Source: AC-32 sp963717725 (GTDB lineage: Bacteria > Actinomycetota > Thermoleophilia > Gaiellales > Gaiellaceae). From it: DNA of 64,000 bases. The notes under the pieces were generated by a model. That model searched no databases. It was not told where the DNA came from and worked only from the letters and a program-made list of their open reading frames with translations. The stretch's first letter is position 1. The number at the start of each line of letters is the position of its first letter. This document shows positions 26,500 through 35,302 of the stretch, piece by piece. The stretch lies in NCBI GenBank assembly GCA_963717725.1, contig CAVQWS010000027.1, positions 248,001-312,000 of the forward strand, written 5' to 3'. The position numbers and the translations under genes were made by a program.

Positions 26500-26529
26500 G
26501 ACGCGACCCCTCCGGAGAGGGGCCGCGTC
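26500..26529. terminator. Hairpin terminator between trpS and the phosphoesterase gene
   Basis: GACGCGACCCCTC (26500-26512) and GAGGGGCCGCGTC (26517-26529) pair over 13 bases with one mismatch around a CGGA loop, five bases after the trpS stop and 15 bases beyond the stop of the convergent gene. No clear U-tract follows in either direction, as is common in GC-rich actinobacteria. It would serve both genes. Confidence 0.7.
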
Positions 26530-26544
26530 ACAACAATCCCGCGC

Positions 26545-28365
26545 CTAGTGCGCGTCGAAGACGTTCGCGAGGCTGTTCATCGCAGCGTCGCGGGAGCTCA
26601 GCGGAGCGAGTCCGTAGCGCTGCTCGATCGTCGACAGCACCGTGGTCGTGTCGTACTCGGTGTGGTCGACTACGAACGGGCCCTTGAGGTGCGGACCGAG
26701 TACGAGCGCGGGGATACGCGTCCCCGGGCCCCACTGGTCGTGCGGGCCGTTGTCGTTGCCCTGGCCCGGCGGCGACACGTGATCCCACTGGCCGCCGAAC
26801 TCGTCGTAGGTGACGAGCACGAGCGTGTTCTCCTTGCACTTGCTGTTCTCGATCGACTGCAGCAGGTCGACGAGGTGGTCGCTCCCGTCAGGCTCGCTCG
26901 CGTAGCCGGGGTGCTCGTTCTCCTCGCCGATCGGCTTGATGAAGCTGACCGGCTTCAGGTTGCAGTGGCTCGTCGAGCCGTCCGCGTCCTGGATGAACTC
27001 CTGCTCGTCGCGAAGGTGCGCGGCGCGGTTCGCGAGCCCGGCCGGCGTCTGCGTCGAGAAGGCCGCGTAGTAGTTGAACGGCTGGTGGTGGTACTGGAAC
27101 AGGTTGTCCGGACACTCCGGCCAGGCTGCGACCGTCGGGTCGACGTTCAGGTCGGAGCAGCCGGTCGGCGTGGGCGCCGCAGCAGTGCCGTTCGTCCAGC
27201 CGGGGGCGCCGACGTCGCCGTTCGCGTTCGACCAGCCGCCCGAATACCAGGCCCAGTCGACGCCGGCACCGTTCAGCCGGTCACCGATCGTCGGGTTCGT
27301 CTGCGCCGGGAGCCTCGGTGCGAAGTTCGACGTCGGCTGGAAGGCCGGCGTCTGCGTGTTGACGGAGTAGTCACCGCAGGCGAAGCCGGCGATCGTCGTC
27401 GGCAGGCCGCACGACTGCGTCAGCACGCCGTTGACCAGGCCGCTGTCCGGCGAGGTGTAGAGCGCGCCCATCCCGGGCGGGCGGTTCGACGCCGGCGGCG
27501 AGGTCGCAACGGGGAAGCCGTTGCGGTCGAGCACCGAGTGGAAGGCGAGGGCCGGGCAGCCGTTCGCTGCGCTGCACACCGGCGACGCCGCTGCGATCAG
27601 CCACTGGTGGTTCAGGTACGAGCCGCCGAACGCGGCCTGGAAGAAGTTGTCCAGGATCGCGTACTTCGGATGGCCCGGCTGGTGCAGGTAGCGGTAGACC
27701 GGGAGCCTGGTCGTGTCGTAGGTGCCCATCACCAGGCCGGCGGCGTCGCTGCCGAGCACGTACCGATTCTGCTGCCCGCCGTTCAGCTGGAAGATCTCGT
27801 GGTAGAAGCGGTGCACGATGTCGCGCGTGCAGCCGCCGGAGCGGGCGCCGGGAACGACCTGCCCGTTGGCCGGGTTGATGCCGCCCTTGCGCAGCCCGTT
27901 CGGGAAGCTGAAGGCCGACAGCACCGGTGGGCACGTGACGTCGTCCGGGCTGATGTAGTCGTCGATCGAGAAGGGCGCGTTCGCGAAGTGGCTCGGGAAC
28001 GACCCTCCGGTCGTGTTGTCGCAGGTGTCGCTCAGCGGCGCGGACGGGTTCGCCGCCGACTGGGCCTGCAGGTTCGCGTCGTCCTGATAGAGGCACTCGT
28101 ACGGTGCGAACGAGCCGGGCCCGGTCTGGCCGAGCTGCGTCGTGTGGGCCGCGTCGGCGTCGGCGAGGCCGCGGACGCCCTCCCAGCCGCCGTACAGGTT
28201 GTCGAAGCTGTGGTTCTCCTCGTAGATCACGACGATGTGCTTGATCTCGCGCAGCTTGTTCGCGTCCCCCTGTCCGGACGGCTTGGCGGCCGCGCCGGCG
28301 GAGACGGCAAGCAGCGATATCGCTCCCGCGATCAATACGAAGAGCGCCGTGAGGCGCCGATGCAT
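26545..28365 (-). CDS. Secreted phosphoesterase (acid phosphatase / phospholipase C family)
   Basis: The 606-residue protein has a signal peptide (MHRRLTALFVLIAGAISLLA, cleavage after about residue 28). The phosphoesterase family motif follows: IKHIVVIYEENHSFDNLYGG, and later TYDEFGGQWDHVSPP and HDQWGPGTRIPALV, which carry metal ligands of the alkaline-phosphatase fold. Eight or more cysteines suggest disulfides. ATG at 28365 has a strong Shine-Dalgarno sequence (CCGAGGAGG). Members are phospholipases C or acid phosphatases; the substrate cannot be told. It is divergent from a second secreted phosphoesterase. Confidence 0.88.
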   Translation of the reverse strand: MHRRLTALFVLIAGAISLLAVSAGAAAKPSGQGDANKLREIKHIVVIYEENHSFDNLYGGWEGVRGLADADAAHTTQLGQTGPGSFAPYECLYQDDANLQAQSAANPSAPLSDTCDNTTGGSFPSHFANAPFSIDDYISPDDVTCPPVLSAFSFPNGLRKGGINPANGQVVPGARSGGCTRDIVHRFYHEIFQLNGGQQNRYVLGSDAAGLVMGTYDTTRLPVYRYLHQPGHPKYAILDNFFQAAFGGSYLNHQWLIAAASPVCSAANGCPALAFHSVLDRNGFPVATSPPASNRPPGMGALYTSPDSGLVNGVLTQSCGLPTTIAGFACGDYSVNTQTPAFQPTSNFAPRLPAQTNPTIGDRLNGAGVDWAWYSGGWSNANGDVGAPGWTNGTAAAPTPTGCSDLNVDPTVAAWPECPDNLFQYHHQPFNYYAAFSTQTPAGLANRAAHLRDEQEFIQDADGSTSHCNLKPVSFIKPIGEENEHPGYASEPDGSDHLVDLLQSIENSKCKENTLVLVTYDEFGGQWDHVSPPGQGNDNGPHDQWGPGTRIPALVLGPHLKGPFVVDHTEYDTTTVLSTIEQRYGLAPLSSRDAAMNSLANVFDAH

Positions 28366-28523
28366 GAAAACCTCCTCGGTTGGTGACTCCCCGGGCGGGA
28401 CCCTTTCAAGGGTCACCACAGCGTGTCAAACGAGGAGCGGTGTTCCGAGGCGGTGACAGCGATTGGACGGCGGCACCCAGGTCGTTTAGGTTCGCCTCAC
28501 CACCAAGGGAGAGGGAGGAATCG

Positions 28524-30703
28524 ATGATGGGGAAACCACGCTTGCTTGCAGTCGCGCTCGTCGTGGCTGCAGTGGCCGCGGCCGCGGCGCTCGGTCTGTC
28601 GTCGCAGACGGCCGGCGCCGAGCCCAAGGCCGAGGCGGCGAGCGGCTGCACGTTCGCCAACGGCATCAAGCACGTGATCCAGATCCAGTTCGACAACACG
28701 CACTTTCTACGGGACCGCGGCAACGTCCCGTCCGACCTCGAGCAGATGCCGCACCTGCTCAACTTCATCCGCGGCAACGGCACGCTGCTCACCAACGACC
28801 ACACCGTCCTGATCTCGCACACCGCGACCGGGATCCTCTCGACGCTGACCGGCGTCTACCCCGATCGCATGGGCCAGCCGGTGTCGAACAGCTTCCGTTA
28901 CTTCAAACCGGACGGCACGACCCGCACCGGTGTCTCGTTCGCGTACTGGACAGCGCCACTGTTACGACCCGGCGGGGGTACCGGTCGGCGCCAGACGGAC
29001 TCACGCCCGAGATGATCAACGAGAACGGCAAGATCGCTCCGGCTCCGTGGGTTCCGTTCACGCGCGCCGGCTGTGACGTCGGCGTGATCGGCACGGCGAA
29101 CACGGTGCTCGAGAACACCGCGATCGACATCCCGACCGTCTTCGGTCCTGGCTCGGACGAGGCGGCCGAGGTCGCGTCGAATCCCGGGCAAGCGTTCGCG
29201 GACTTCGTCGGCCTCGGCGTCCACTGTGCCCAGGGATCGTCCGTCTGCGGAGCCTCGACGCACGCGAAGCCCGATCTGCTCCCGGACGAGCCGGGCGGAT
29301 ACTCCGGTTACAGCGGGCTCTTCGGGGCGAAGTACGTCAACCCGGTGATCCATCCAGGCACCCCGATGACGAACCTCGACGGGCAGCCGATCCAGGACTC
29401 CACTGGCCACTTCGGCTTCCCCGGCTTCGACGGGATGTTCCCGACGAACTCGCTCTCCTGGGTCGCGCAGATGCAGGAGTCCGGGATTCCGGTCACGTAC
29501 GCCTACATCTCGGACGCCCACGACGGGCACGGCAACTCGGGGAGCATCCACTTCGCGTACGCCCCCGGCGAAGCGGGCTACGTCCAGCAGCTGCACGACT
29601 ACGACGTGGCCTTCGGGAAGTTCTTCGATCGCCTGGCTGCCGACGGGATCAACAAGTCGAACACGCTGTTCCTGTTCACGGTGGACGAGGGCGATCACTT
29701 CGCGGGCTCGCAGCCGAACAACCCGAGCTGTGACGGCGTCACCGTCCCCTGCGACTACGGCACCAACCCCGTCGGCGAGATCAACGGCGACCTGCGCCGG
29801 ATGATCCTGACGCAGTACGGAGACGCGACGAACTTCACCGTCCACTCCGACGACGCGCCCAACGTCTACATCACGGGCAACCCGTCCCGGACCGACGCGG
29901 TGACGCGGAACCTCGAGCGGGAGATGGCCCAGCTGCACTGGCTGAACCCGTACACGGGGGTCGACCAGCACAACATCATGGTCGCGCTCGCCGACCCGGT
30001 CGAGATGAAGACGCTGCACATGGTGACCGCCGATCCGGCGCGAACCCCGACCTTCACGCCGTTCGCCGATCCTGACTGGTTCTTCTTCGCCACCGGCGGC
30101 GCAGCCTGTGCGACACAGGCAGCCTGCGCCTCGATCCCCGCGCGGACGAACCAGAGCTTCGCGTGGAACCACGGCGACATCCAGGACGAGATCGCCAGCA
30201 CCTGGGCCGGCTACGTCGGGCCGGGGGTCAAGAACCTCGGCGACGACCACAGCGTCTGGACCGACCACACCGACCACCGGCCCACCCTGCTGACCCTGCT
30301 CGGCCTGAGGGACGACTATCAGACCGATGGTCGCGCAGTCACCCAGATCGCCGACGAGAACGCGCTGCCCGTCAGCCTGCGGGTGCACCATCCGAGCATC
30401 GAGAAGCTCGCCGACTCGTACAAGCAGCTGATGGCGTCGTTCGGCCTGTTCTCGATGTACACGCTGACCGCCTCGACGCACGCACTGTCGAGCAACTCGG
30501 CCGGCGACACGACCTACAACAACATCGAAAACCAGCTGGTAACGCTCACCAACCAGCGCAACGCACTGGCCGCCGACATCCGGGCGGGGCTCAACTCGGC
30601 GCAGTTCGACGGCGTCAAGCTGAGCGAGAACCAGATCAAGGCGTGGACGCAGGCCGCTGACGACCTGATCGCTCAGGCGCAGGCCCTGGCCGCCTCGTCC
30701 TAA
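28524..30703 (+). CDS. Secreted alkaline-phosphatase-superfamily phosphoesterase, interrupted by two frame breaks
   Basis: ATG at 28524 (after GGGAGGAA) opens a signal peptide (LLAVALVVAAVAAAAALGLS). It is followed by KHVIQIQFDNTHF and a region ending in HTATGILSTLTGVYPDRMG, typical of the metal-dependent phosphodiesterase/phosphatase fold. At about 28962 the frame moves +1 (YDPAGVPVGA continues the sense), and at about 28995 it moves +1 again. It then runs unbroken from ATG 29012 to 30703, with VDEGDHF, DHTDHRPTLLTLLG and a helical C-terminus. Two same-sign one-base additions within 35 bases suggest sequence error. The substrate is unknown. Confidence 0.75.
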
Positions 30704-31375
30704 GCCGTTCCACTTCGGAGGGCTCGAGCTCGCGCCACTGGCCGGGCTCGAGCCCTTCGAGCGTCAGCCCCGCATAGCGGCTGCGATGCAGGCGCGTGAC
30801 CGGGTGCCCGACCGCCGCGAGCATCCGCTTGACCTGGTGCTTGCGGCCTTCGTGGATGCTGAGCTCGACTACGCCGGGGCCGAGCCGGCGGGCCTGCGCC
30901 GGGCTGGTCGGGCCGTCGTCGAGCTCGATGCCGTTGCGCGAGCTGCTCGAGCGCATCGTCGTCCGGGTCGCCCTCGACCTCGGCCTCGTAGACCTTCTCG
31001 ACCTCGTAGCGCGGATGCGCGAGCCGGTGTGCGAGCTCGCCGTCGTTGGTGAGCAGGAGCGCGCCGGTCGTGTCGGCGTCGAGGCGGCCGACGGGGACGA
31101 CCCTGGGCGGAGTGGTCGACGAGCTCGACGACGGTGCGCCTGCCCTGCGGGTCGCGCGCGGTCGTCACGGCGCCGGCCGGCTTGTGCAGCAGCACGTAGG
31201 TCAGCGGCTGCAGCTCGACGCGCTCGCCGTCCAGCTCGACCCGGTCGCGGCTCTGGACGAAGGTGTTGAGCTGCCCCGGCTCGCCGTTGACGGTCACGCG
31301 GCCGGCCTTGATCAGCTCGTCGGCGCCGCGCCGCGAGGCGACACCGGCGCGTGCGAGGTAGGCGTTCAGCCGCAT
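30636..31375 (-). CDS. RsuA/RluB family pseudouridine synthase, interrupted by two frame breaks
   Basis: The ATG at 31375 begins an S4 RNA-binding domain (MRLNAYLARAGVASRRGADELI) and then LLHKPAGAVTTARDPQGR. At about 31105 the frame shifts +1 into VVPVGRLDADTTGALLLTNDGELAHRL, which holds the catalytic Asp of the GRLD motif. At about 30940 it shifts +1 again into NGIELDDG and GRKHQVKRMLAAVGHPV. All catalytic parts exist, so the gene is probably intact in the cell. The 3' end overlaps the phosphoesterase gene by 68 bases, unusually long for this segment, so a further small error near 30700 is possible. Confidence 0.82.
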
Positions 31376-31409
31376 GGACAGGACCGTAGCTCGGCCATAC
31401 GATCGGCAG

Positions 31410-31778
31410 ATGGCGATCGACGGACGGCGGGTGTTCGACTGGGACGACGGAGCCGTCGACCGCCGGTTCGCGTTGCGGCCGGTCGCGTTCGGCGTCGCGG
31501 CGGGCGGCCCGTCCTTTCGGGAGACCGTCGCCCTGCTCGAGCTGCCGGCCAAGAGCGTCCTCGCCGGGAGCATGGCCGCGCTGCTCTACGGGGCGCCGGT
31601 GCTGTTCGCGGTGAAGATCTTCGCCGGCTTCGGGGCGCGGGTGTTCGCCGCGCTGCTCGGGACGGCCGCGCTCGTTTTCTCGTTGGCGAGCTGGGCGACG
31701 ACGGCCTGGGAGCTGAGGCACTGGGAACGCGAACGCGAGCGGCTGTCCGACCACGCCGACCCGCCGTACTGGAAGTAG
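31410..31778 (+). CDS. Hypothetical membrane protein
   Basis: The 122-residue protein has a polar N-terminal 50 residues, two adjacent hydrophobic helices (about 52-70 and 76-98), and a C-terminal helix rich in Arg and Glu (ELRHWERERERL). ATG at 31410 was chosen because codons upstream overlap the divergent pseudouridine synthase start. The last base of the stop is the first base of the next gene's GTG (TAGTG), so the two are coupled. I do not recognise a family. Confidence 0.65.
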   Translation: MAIDGRRVFDWDDGAVDRRFALRPVAFGVAAGGPSFRETVALLELPAKSVLAGSMAALLYGAPVLFAVKIFAGFGARVFAALLGTAALVFSLASWATTAWELRHWERERERLSDHADPPYWK

Positions 31779-32068
31779 TGCCGCACTACGTCTCGCTGAT
31801 GCGCTGGACGTCGAAGGGCGTTGCCGGCCTGCCCGCCTGGCGGGAGCGCGTCGAGGAGGGCGAGCGCATCGTCGAAGAGGCCGGCGGCTCGCTCGTCGGT
31901 GTCTACGTCACGCTCGGCCGCTACGACGTGGTCGAGATCTTCGAGGCGCCCGACGACGACACCGCCGCCGAGATCCTGATGAAGCTCCAGCGCCACGGTG
32001 CGGAGCACACGGAAACGCTGCGCGCCTTCACGCGCGACGAGGCCGAAGCGATCGTCAAGCGGCTCTAG
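31778..32068 (+). CDS. GYD-domain protein
   Basis: The 96-residue protein is a single alpha/beta ferredoxin-like domain. The GRYDVVEIFEAPDDD segment contains the GYD-type signature, written GRYD. GYD proteins are small dimeric proteins of unknown function. GTG at 31778 shares a base with the previous stop, and the stop overlaps the convergent scpB stop by four bases. No catalytic residues can be assigned. Confidence 0.75.
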   Translation: MPHYVSLMRWTSKGVAGLPAWRERVEEGERIVEEAGGSLVGVYVTLGRYDVVEIFEAPDDDTAAEILMKLQRHGAEHTETLRAFTRDEAEAIVKRL

Positions 32069-32667
32069 GCGCCGCGGCGCTCGGCGACCGATTCGAGCCG
32101 CTCGCGGATCTCGTCCGTGCTCTCGCCGAGGTCATCCAGGCGCGGGAGGGCCGAGAGCGAGTCGAGCCCGAAGACGCGCTCGAACAGCGGCGTCGCCCGG
32201 TAGCGCACCGCGCCGCCGACGCCTTCCTCGCGGCCGGACTCTGCGATCAGCCCGCGCTCGACCAGCCCGGCGACGACCGAATCGGCCGCGACGCCGCGAA
32301 TACGCGCGATCTCCGGCCGGCTGACCGGTCCGAGGTAGGCGACGATCGCCAGCGTCTCCAAGGCCGCAGCCGAGAGCCCGCGCTCGACCGGCCGCTCGAA
32401 CATACGCCCGCACGCCTCGGCCGCCTCGCGCGAGGCGCGAAAGGCCCAGCCGCCGGCGACGTGCTCGAGCACGATCCCGCTGCGGCCTTCGGCGTAGCGC
32501 TCGCCGAGCAGGCCCAAAGCAGTCTCGATGCGCTCCGAGTCATCGTTCGCGACTTCGCTCAGCTCCTCGACCGACAGCGGCTGCGAGGCGACAACCAGGA
32601 GCGCCTCGACGGTCCGCGCCAGCCGGTCGACCGGGCTCGTGGTGATCAGGCGGAGCGGGCGGTCCAT
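32065..32667 (-). CDS. scpB: Segregation and condensation protein B
   Basis: The 200-residue protein has the paired winged-helix arrangement of ScpB: EALLVVASQPLSVEELSEV in the first domain and SAAALETLAIVAYLGPVSRPEIARIRGV in the second, the latter being the family hallmark. It forms the kleisin-associated subunit of the SMC condensin with ScpA. Its ATG lies 22 bases inside the scpA gene, an overlap typical of scpAB pairs. Confidence 0.95.
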   Translation of the reverse strand: MDRPLRLITTSPVDRLARTVEALLVVASQPLSVEELSEVANDDSERIETALGLLGERYAEGRSGIVLEHVAGGWAFRASREAAEACGRMFERPVERGLSAAALETLAIVAYLGPVSRPEIARIRGVAADSVVAGLVERGLIAESGREEGVGGAVRYRATPLFERVFGLDSLSALPRLDDLGESTDEIRERLESVAERRGA

Positions 32668-33398
32668 TCCTCTCTCCTCTCCTCGGCGGAACGACGGACG
32701 CGAATCGGGGCGAACGGCGCGGCCTGCTCCAGCGCAACCTCTCCCCCGCGCCGTAGCTCCAGCAGCGCGAGGAAAGCGACGGCCTGCTCGATCCTCGACA
32801 TCCCCTCCACTTCCGCGTCGAGGTCGAAGACCCTGCGGCGGCGCAGCACGGCGCGGAAGCGCTCCAGGAACTGCGTCACCGGCGGGAAGCGCAGCTCGAG
32901 GTGCGCCAAAGAGACCGCCGGCGGCTCCTCGGCGAGCGCCCGCAGCGCAACGACCAGCGCCTCCGGCTGCTGCGGCGCCAGGCGGCGCTCGACACGCGGC
33001 GCCAGCGGAGCAGGGCCCAGGCGGAAATAGCGGTCGCTCTCGGCCTCCAGCCGCTCGGCCAGCCAGGCCGCGGCCTCCTTCGCGCGCCGGTACTCGGCGA
33101 GCCGGCGCGCCAGCTCCTCGGCCGCCTCCTCGGGCTCAAGCTCCGACAGCTCGGCCTCCTCGTCCGGGAAGAGCCCGCGCGCCTTCAGCTCCAGCAGCGC
33201 GGCCACGAGCACGAGGAACTCGCCGCACGCCTCCAGGTCGAGCTCGCCGCGCTCGGCGAGGCGCTCGACGAAGGCGAGCACGATCCCCGCCACGTCCACC
33301 TCGGCGAGGTCGAGCTCCTCCTTCAGCACCAGCGTCAGGAGCAGGTCGAAAGGGCCCTCGAAGGCGTCGAGGTCCAGCTCGAGCTCGCGCACGACCAC
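32646..33398 (-). CDS. scpA: Segregation and condensation protein A (kleisin)
   Basis: The protein has 250 residues. The N-terminal LDAFEGPFDLLLTLVLKEELDLAEV is the SMC-neck-binding signature of ScpA. A middle region rich in acidic and Arg residues is followed by the C-terminal winged helix (SRIEQAVAFLALLELRRGGEVALEQ) that binds the SMC head. It bridges SMC and ScpB in chromosome condensation. ATG at 33398 lies nine bases after lgt, suggesting co-transcription lgt-scpA-scpB. Confidence 0.95.
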   Translation of the reverse strand: MVVRELELDLDAFEGPFDLLLTLVLKEELDLAEVDVAGIVLAFVERLAERGELDLEACGEFLVLVAALLELKARGLFPDEEAELSELEPEEAAEELARRLAEYRRAKEAAAWLAERLEAESDRYFRLGPAPLAPRVERRLAPQQPEALVVALRALAEEPPAVSLAHLELRFPPVTQFLERFRAVLRRRRVFDLDAEVEGMSRIEQAVAFLALLELRRGGEVALEQAAPFAPIRVRRSAEERREEWTARSA

Positions 33399-33407
33399 GC
33401 GCGGAAC

Positions 33408-34313
33408 CTAGCGGGAGGGCCGGACGCGGCCCTTGGGGATCGCCATCGCCGGCCCCTCGGGCTCCCGCTGCTTCTCGCGCCGGCGGCCGATCCGCCGCGG
33501 GCCGGCCGCCTCGCCGCCGCGGATGAACTGCCACCAGATGAAGAACGCGGTCGAGAGCAGGAAGACGACGATCGAGACCCAGGCGTTCAGGCGCAGCCCC
33601 GCGTAGTGATGCGACGGGTCGATCCGCAGCAGCTCCTCCACGAAGCGCCCGGCCGTGTAGTACGAGACGTAGAGCGCGAACAGCGCCGGCGGCTTGAAGC
33701 GGAAGCGTCGGTCGAGCAGCAGCAGGATCCCGACGCCGGCGAGGTCGTAGACCAGCTCGTAGAGGAAGGTCGGATGGAAGGTCGCGAAGTTCTCGTAGCC
33801 GGCGACGCGGTGCTCGAAGTTGATCTTCAGTCCCCACGGCAGGTCGGTCGGCTTGCCGTACAGCTCCTGATTCCACCAGTTGCCGAGGCGGCCGATGCCC
33901 TGTGCAAGCAGCAAGCCCGGCGCGACCGCGTCCATGAACTTGAACACGGAGACGCCCTCGCGGTGGACGATGTAGGCGCCGACGAGGCAGCCGAGCAGGA
34001 TCCCGCCCCAGACTCCGAGGCCGCCCTCCCAGACGGCGAAGACGCCCTTCCACTTCGGGCTCGAGACCTCGCTCCAGCTCGTGATGTCGTGGTAGGCGCG
34101 GGCGCCGACGATCCCGGCCGCGACCCCCCAGACGGCGACCTTGAGCACGAGATCCCAGTCGCCGCCGCGCCGCACCCAGCGCACGCCGGTCAGCCAGATG
34201 CAGGCCGCGATCGCGAGCAGCAGCATCAGCCCGTACATGTGGATCGTCAGCGGGCCGAGCTCGATCGTGCCGCTGTGCGGCGAGGGGATGAAGGCGAGGC
34301 TCACGCGGGCCAC
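33408..34313 (-). CDS. lgt: Prolipoprotein diacylglyceryl transferase
   Basis: The 301-residue protein has about seven membrane helices. The Lgt signature GRLGNWWNQELYG is preceded by GLLLAQGIGR, and the start has FIPSPHSGTIELGPLTIHMYG as in Lgt proteins. It adds diacylglycerol to lipobox cysteines, and several lipoproteins are encoded in this window. A basic C-terminal tail of about 40 residues (RRIGRRREKQRE) extends past the last helix. GTG at 34313 was taken; an in-frame GTG nine bases inside is an alternative. Confidence 0.95.
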   Translation of the reverse strand: MARVSLAFIPSPHSGTIELGPLTIHMYGLMLLLAIAACIWLTGVRWVRRGGDWDLVLKVAVWGVAAGIVGARAYHDITSWSEVSSPKWKGVFAVWEGGLGVWGGILLGCLVGAYIVHREGVSVFKFMDAVAPGLLLAQGIGRLGNWWNQELYGKPTDLPWGLKINFEHRVAGYENFATFHPTFLYELVYDLAGVGILLLLDRRFRFKPPALFALYVSYYTAGRFVEELLRIDPSHHYAGLRLNAWVSIVVFLLSTAFFIWWQFIRGGEAAGPRRIGRRREKQREPEGPAMAIPKGRVRPSR

Positions 34314-34352
34314 ATTCTGCCCGGGCGTCCTGACGCCTGCGTCAGGCCTCCG

Positions 34353-34556
34353 CTAGATCAGGATGTCGAGCGCCGTCTCGTACGGGCAGCCCTGCTCGAT
34401 CAGCTCGACCGCGAAGTGCAGGTCGATGTCGTGCCTGGCCGCCAGCGCCACCGCGTCGCTCGGGTCGAAACCCGCGCGGATCAGCTCCTCGGCGCGCCAG
34501 TGTTCGACGCGCTCGATCTCCGTATCCGATTCGACGTGTACCTCGGCCGCAGTCAT
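34353..34556 (-). CDS. Small conserved-looking hypothetical protein
   Basis: The 67-residue protein starts at ATG 34556 (MTAAEVHVESDTEIERVEHWR). It is strongly acidic and predicted mostly helical: RAEELIRAGFDPSDAVALAARHDIDLHFAVELIEQGCP resembles short helix-turn-helix-like or UBA-like repeats that occur in small actinobacterial proteins. Longer in-frame upstream sequence is Arg/Pro-rich shadow text. It is preceded by a possible terminator hairpin and followed by lgt after 39 bases. Function unknown. Confidence 0.65.
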   Translation of the reverse strand: MTAAEVHVESDTEIERVEHWRAEELIRAGFDPSDAVALAARHDIDLHFAVELIEQGCPYETALDILI

Positions 34557-34587
34557 GTATCTCGTATTCGGTGCTGAGCGGCTCGCG

Positions 34588-34609
34588 GATCTCCCCCTGA
34601 GGGGGGATC
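34588..34609 (-). terminator. Possible hairpin after the anti-sigma gene
   Basis: GATC-TCCCCC (34588-34597) can pair with GGGGGGATC (34601-34609) around TGA, with a G-U pair and a one-base bulge. It starts four bases after the stop of the anti-sigma gene on the minus strand. It could end the sigma/anti-sigma transcript before the small downstream gene. There is no U-tract. Confidence 0.4.
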
Positions 34610-34612
34610 TGA

Positions 34613-35302
34613 TCAGCCGATTCGTCGAGCGAGGCGCAGCGCCTGCGCCTTCGAGATCCGGCCTTCGAGCCGCACGGTGACCGGGCCGTGCGTCCAGAGC
34701 AGGACGTTGCCGTGGATCTTCACCGTCCGCTGGCGGAATTCGCCGCCGGCGCTGAAGTAGGTGAGCGTGTGCGGCGGGCCCTCGACCCACAGGCCTGGCT
34801 CACCGGCGACGCGAACCGGTTCGACGACGGTCTTGTCGCCGACCGACTTCTTCAGCAGGGCGTAGTCCCTGGCGGCGTACTCCGAGAGGAGCACCGGGCG
34901 GCCGTCGACGCGCAGGATCACGGTCGCCAGCACGCCGTCGAGCAGGTAGGCCGACGGCTCGGCCGCGAGCGGCGGTAGCAGCAGGCGGAAGCCGAGGAAC
35001 CGCTCGGCCTCCCGCACCGAGACGCGCCGGCCGAGCCCGCCCGCGCTCGACCGCTCCTGCGCCGGCGGCAGCGTCTCGACCCGCTCGACCGTCGCGCCCT
35101 GGATATGGAAGAAGCGCAGGATCGACGTGCGGGCCGAGGGCACGGCGAACGCCGCGGCCAGCGCTATGACCGCGGCCGCGAGCGCGACCCACCGCCACGG
35201 GAAGGGCCTCGCCGCCGAGCGCGAGCTCACTACCAGATCGGGCTCCGGCGGGAAGGCCAGCTCCCGCCCGAGCGCCTGCAGCCGCTGCTCGAGCGAGCTC
35301 AC
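34613..35302 (-). CDS. Membrane-anchored probable anti-sigma factor
   Basis: This 229-residue protein has a short cytosolic N-terminus (SSLEQRLQALGRELAF), one membrane helix at about 38-54 (WVALAAAVIALAAAFAVP) and a 170-residue external domain resembling DUF4367-type domains (LGFRLLLPPL, LLSEYAA, HGNVLLWTHGP). Its GTG overlaps the stop of the ECF sigma gene (GTGA). That order and topology are those of a transmembrane anti-sigma factor. No zinc-binding HxxxCxxC motif is present, so it is not a ZAS-type anti-sigma. The role is inferred from context. Confidence 0.7.
   Translation of the reverse strand: MSSLEQRLQALGRELAFPPEPDLVVSSRSAARPFPWRWVALAAAVIALAAAFAVPSARTSILRFFHIQGATVERVETLPPAQERSSAGGLGRRVSVREAERFLGFRLLLPPLAAEPSAYLLDGVLATVILRVDGRPVLLSEYAARDYALLKKSVGDKTVVEPVRVAGEPGLWVEGPPHTLTYFSAGGEFRQRTVKIHGNVLLWTHGPVTVRLEGRISKAQALRLARRIG

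Noticed and set aside
28380..29015. Separate short protein from 28380 to 29015
   Set aside because: It is the N-terminal part of the secreted phosphoesterase plus out-of-frame tail after the first frame break.
18190..31130. Programmed ribosomal frameshifting as the cause of the frame breaks
   Set aside because: The sites share no slippery heptamer, stop codon context or downstream hairpin, and programmed shifting is not known for der or aroA.
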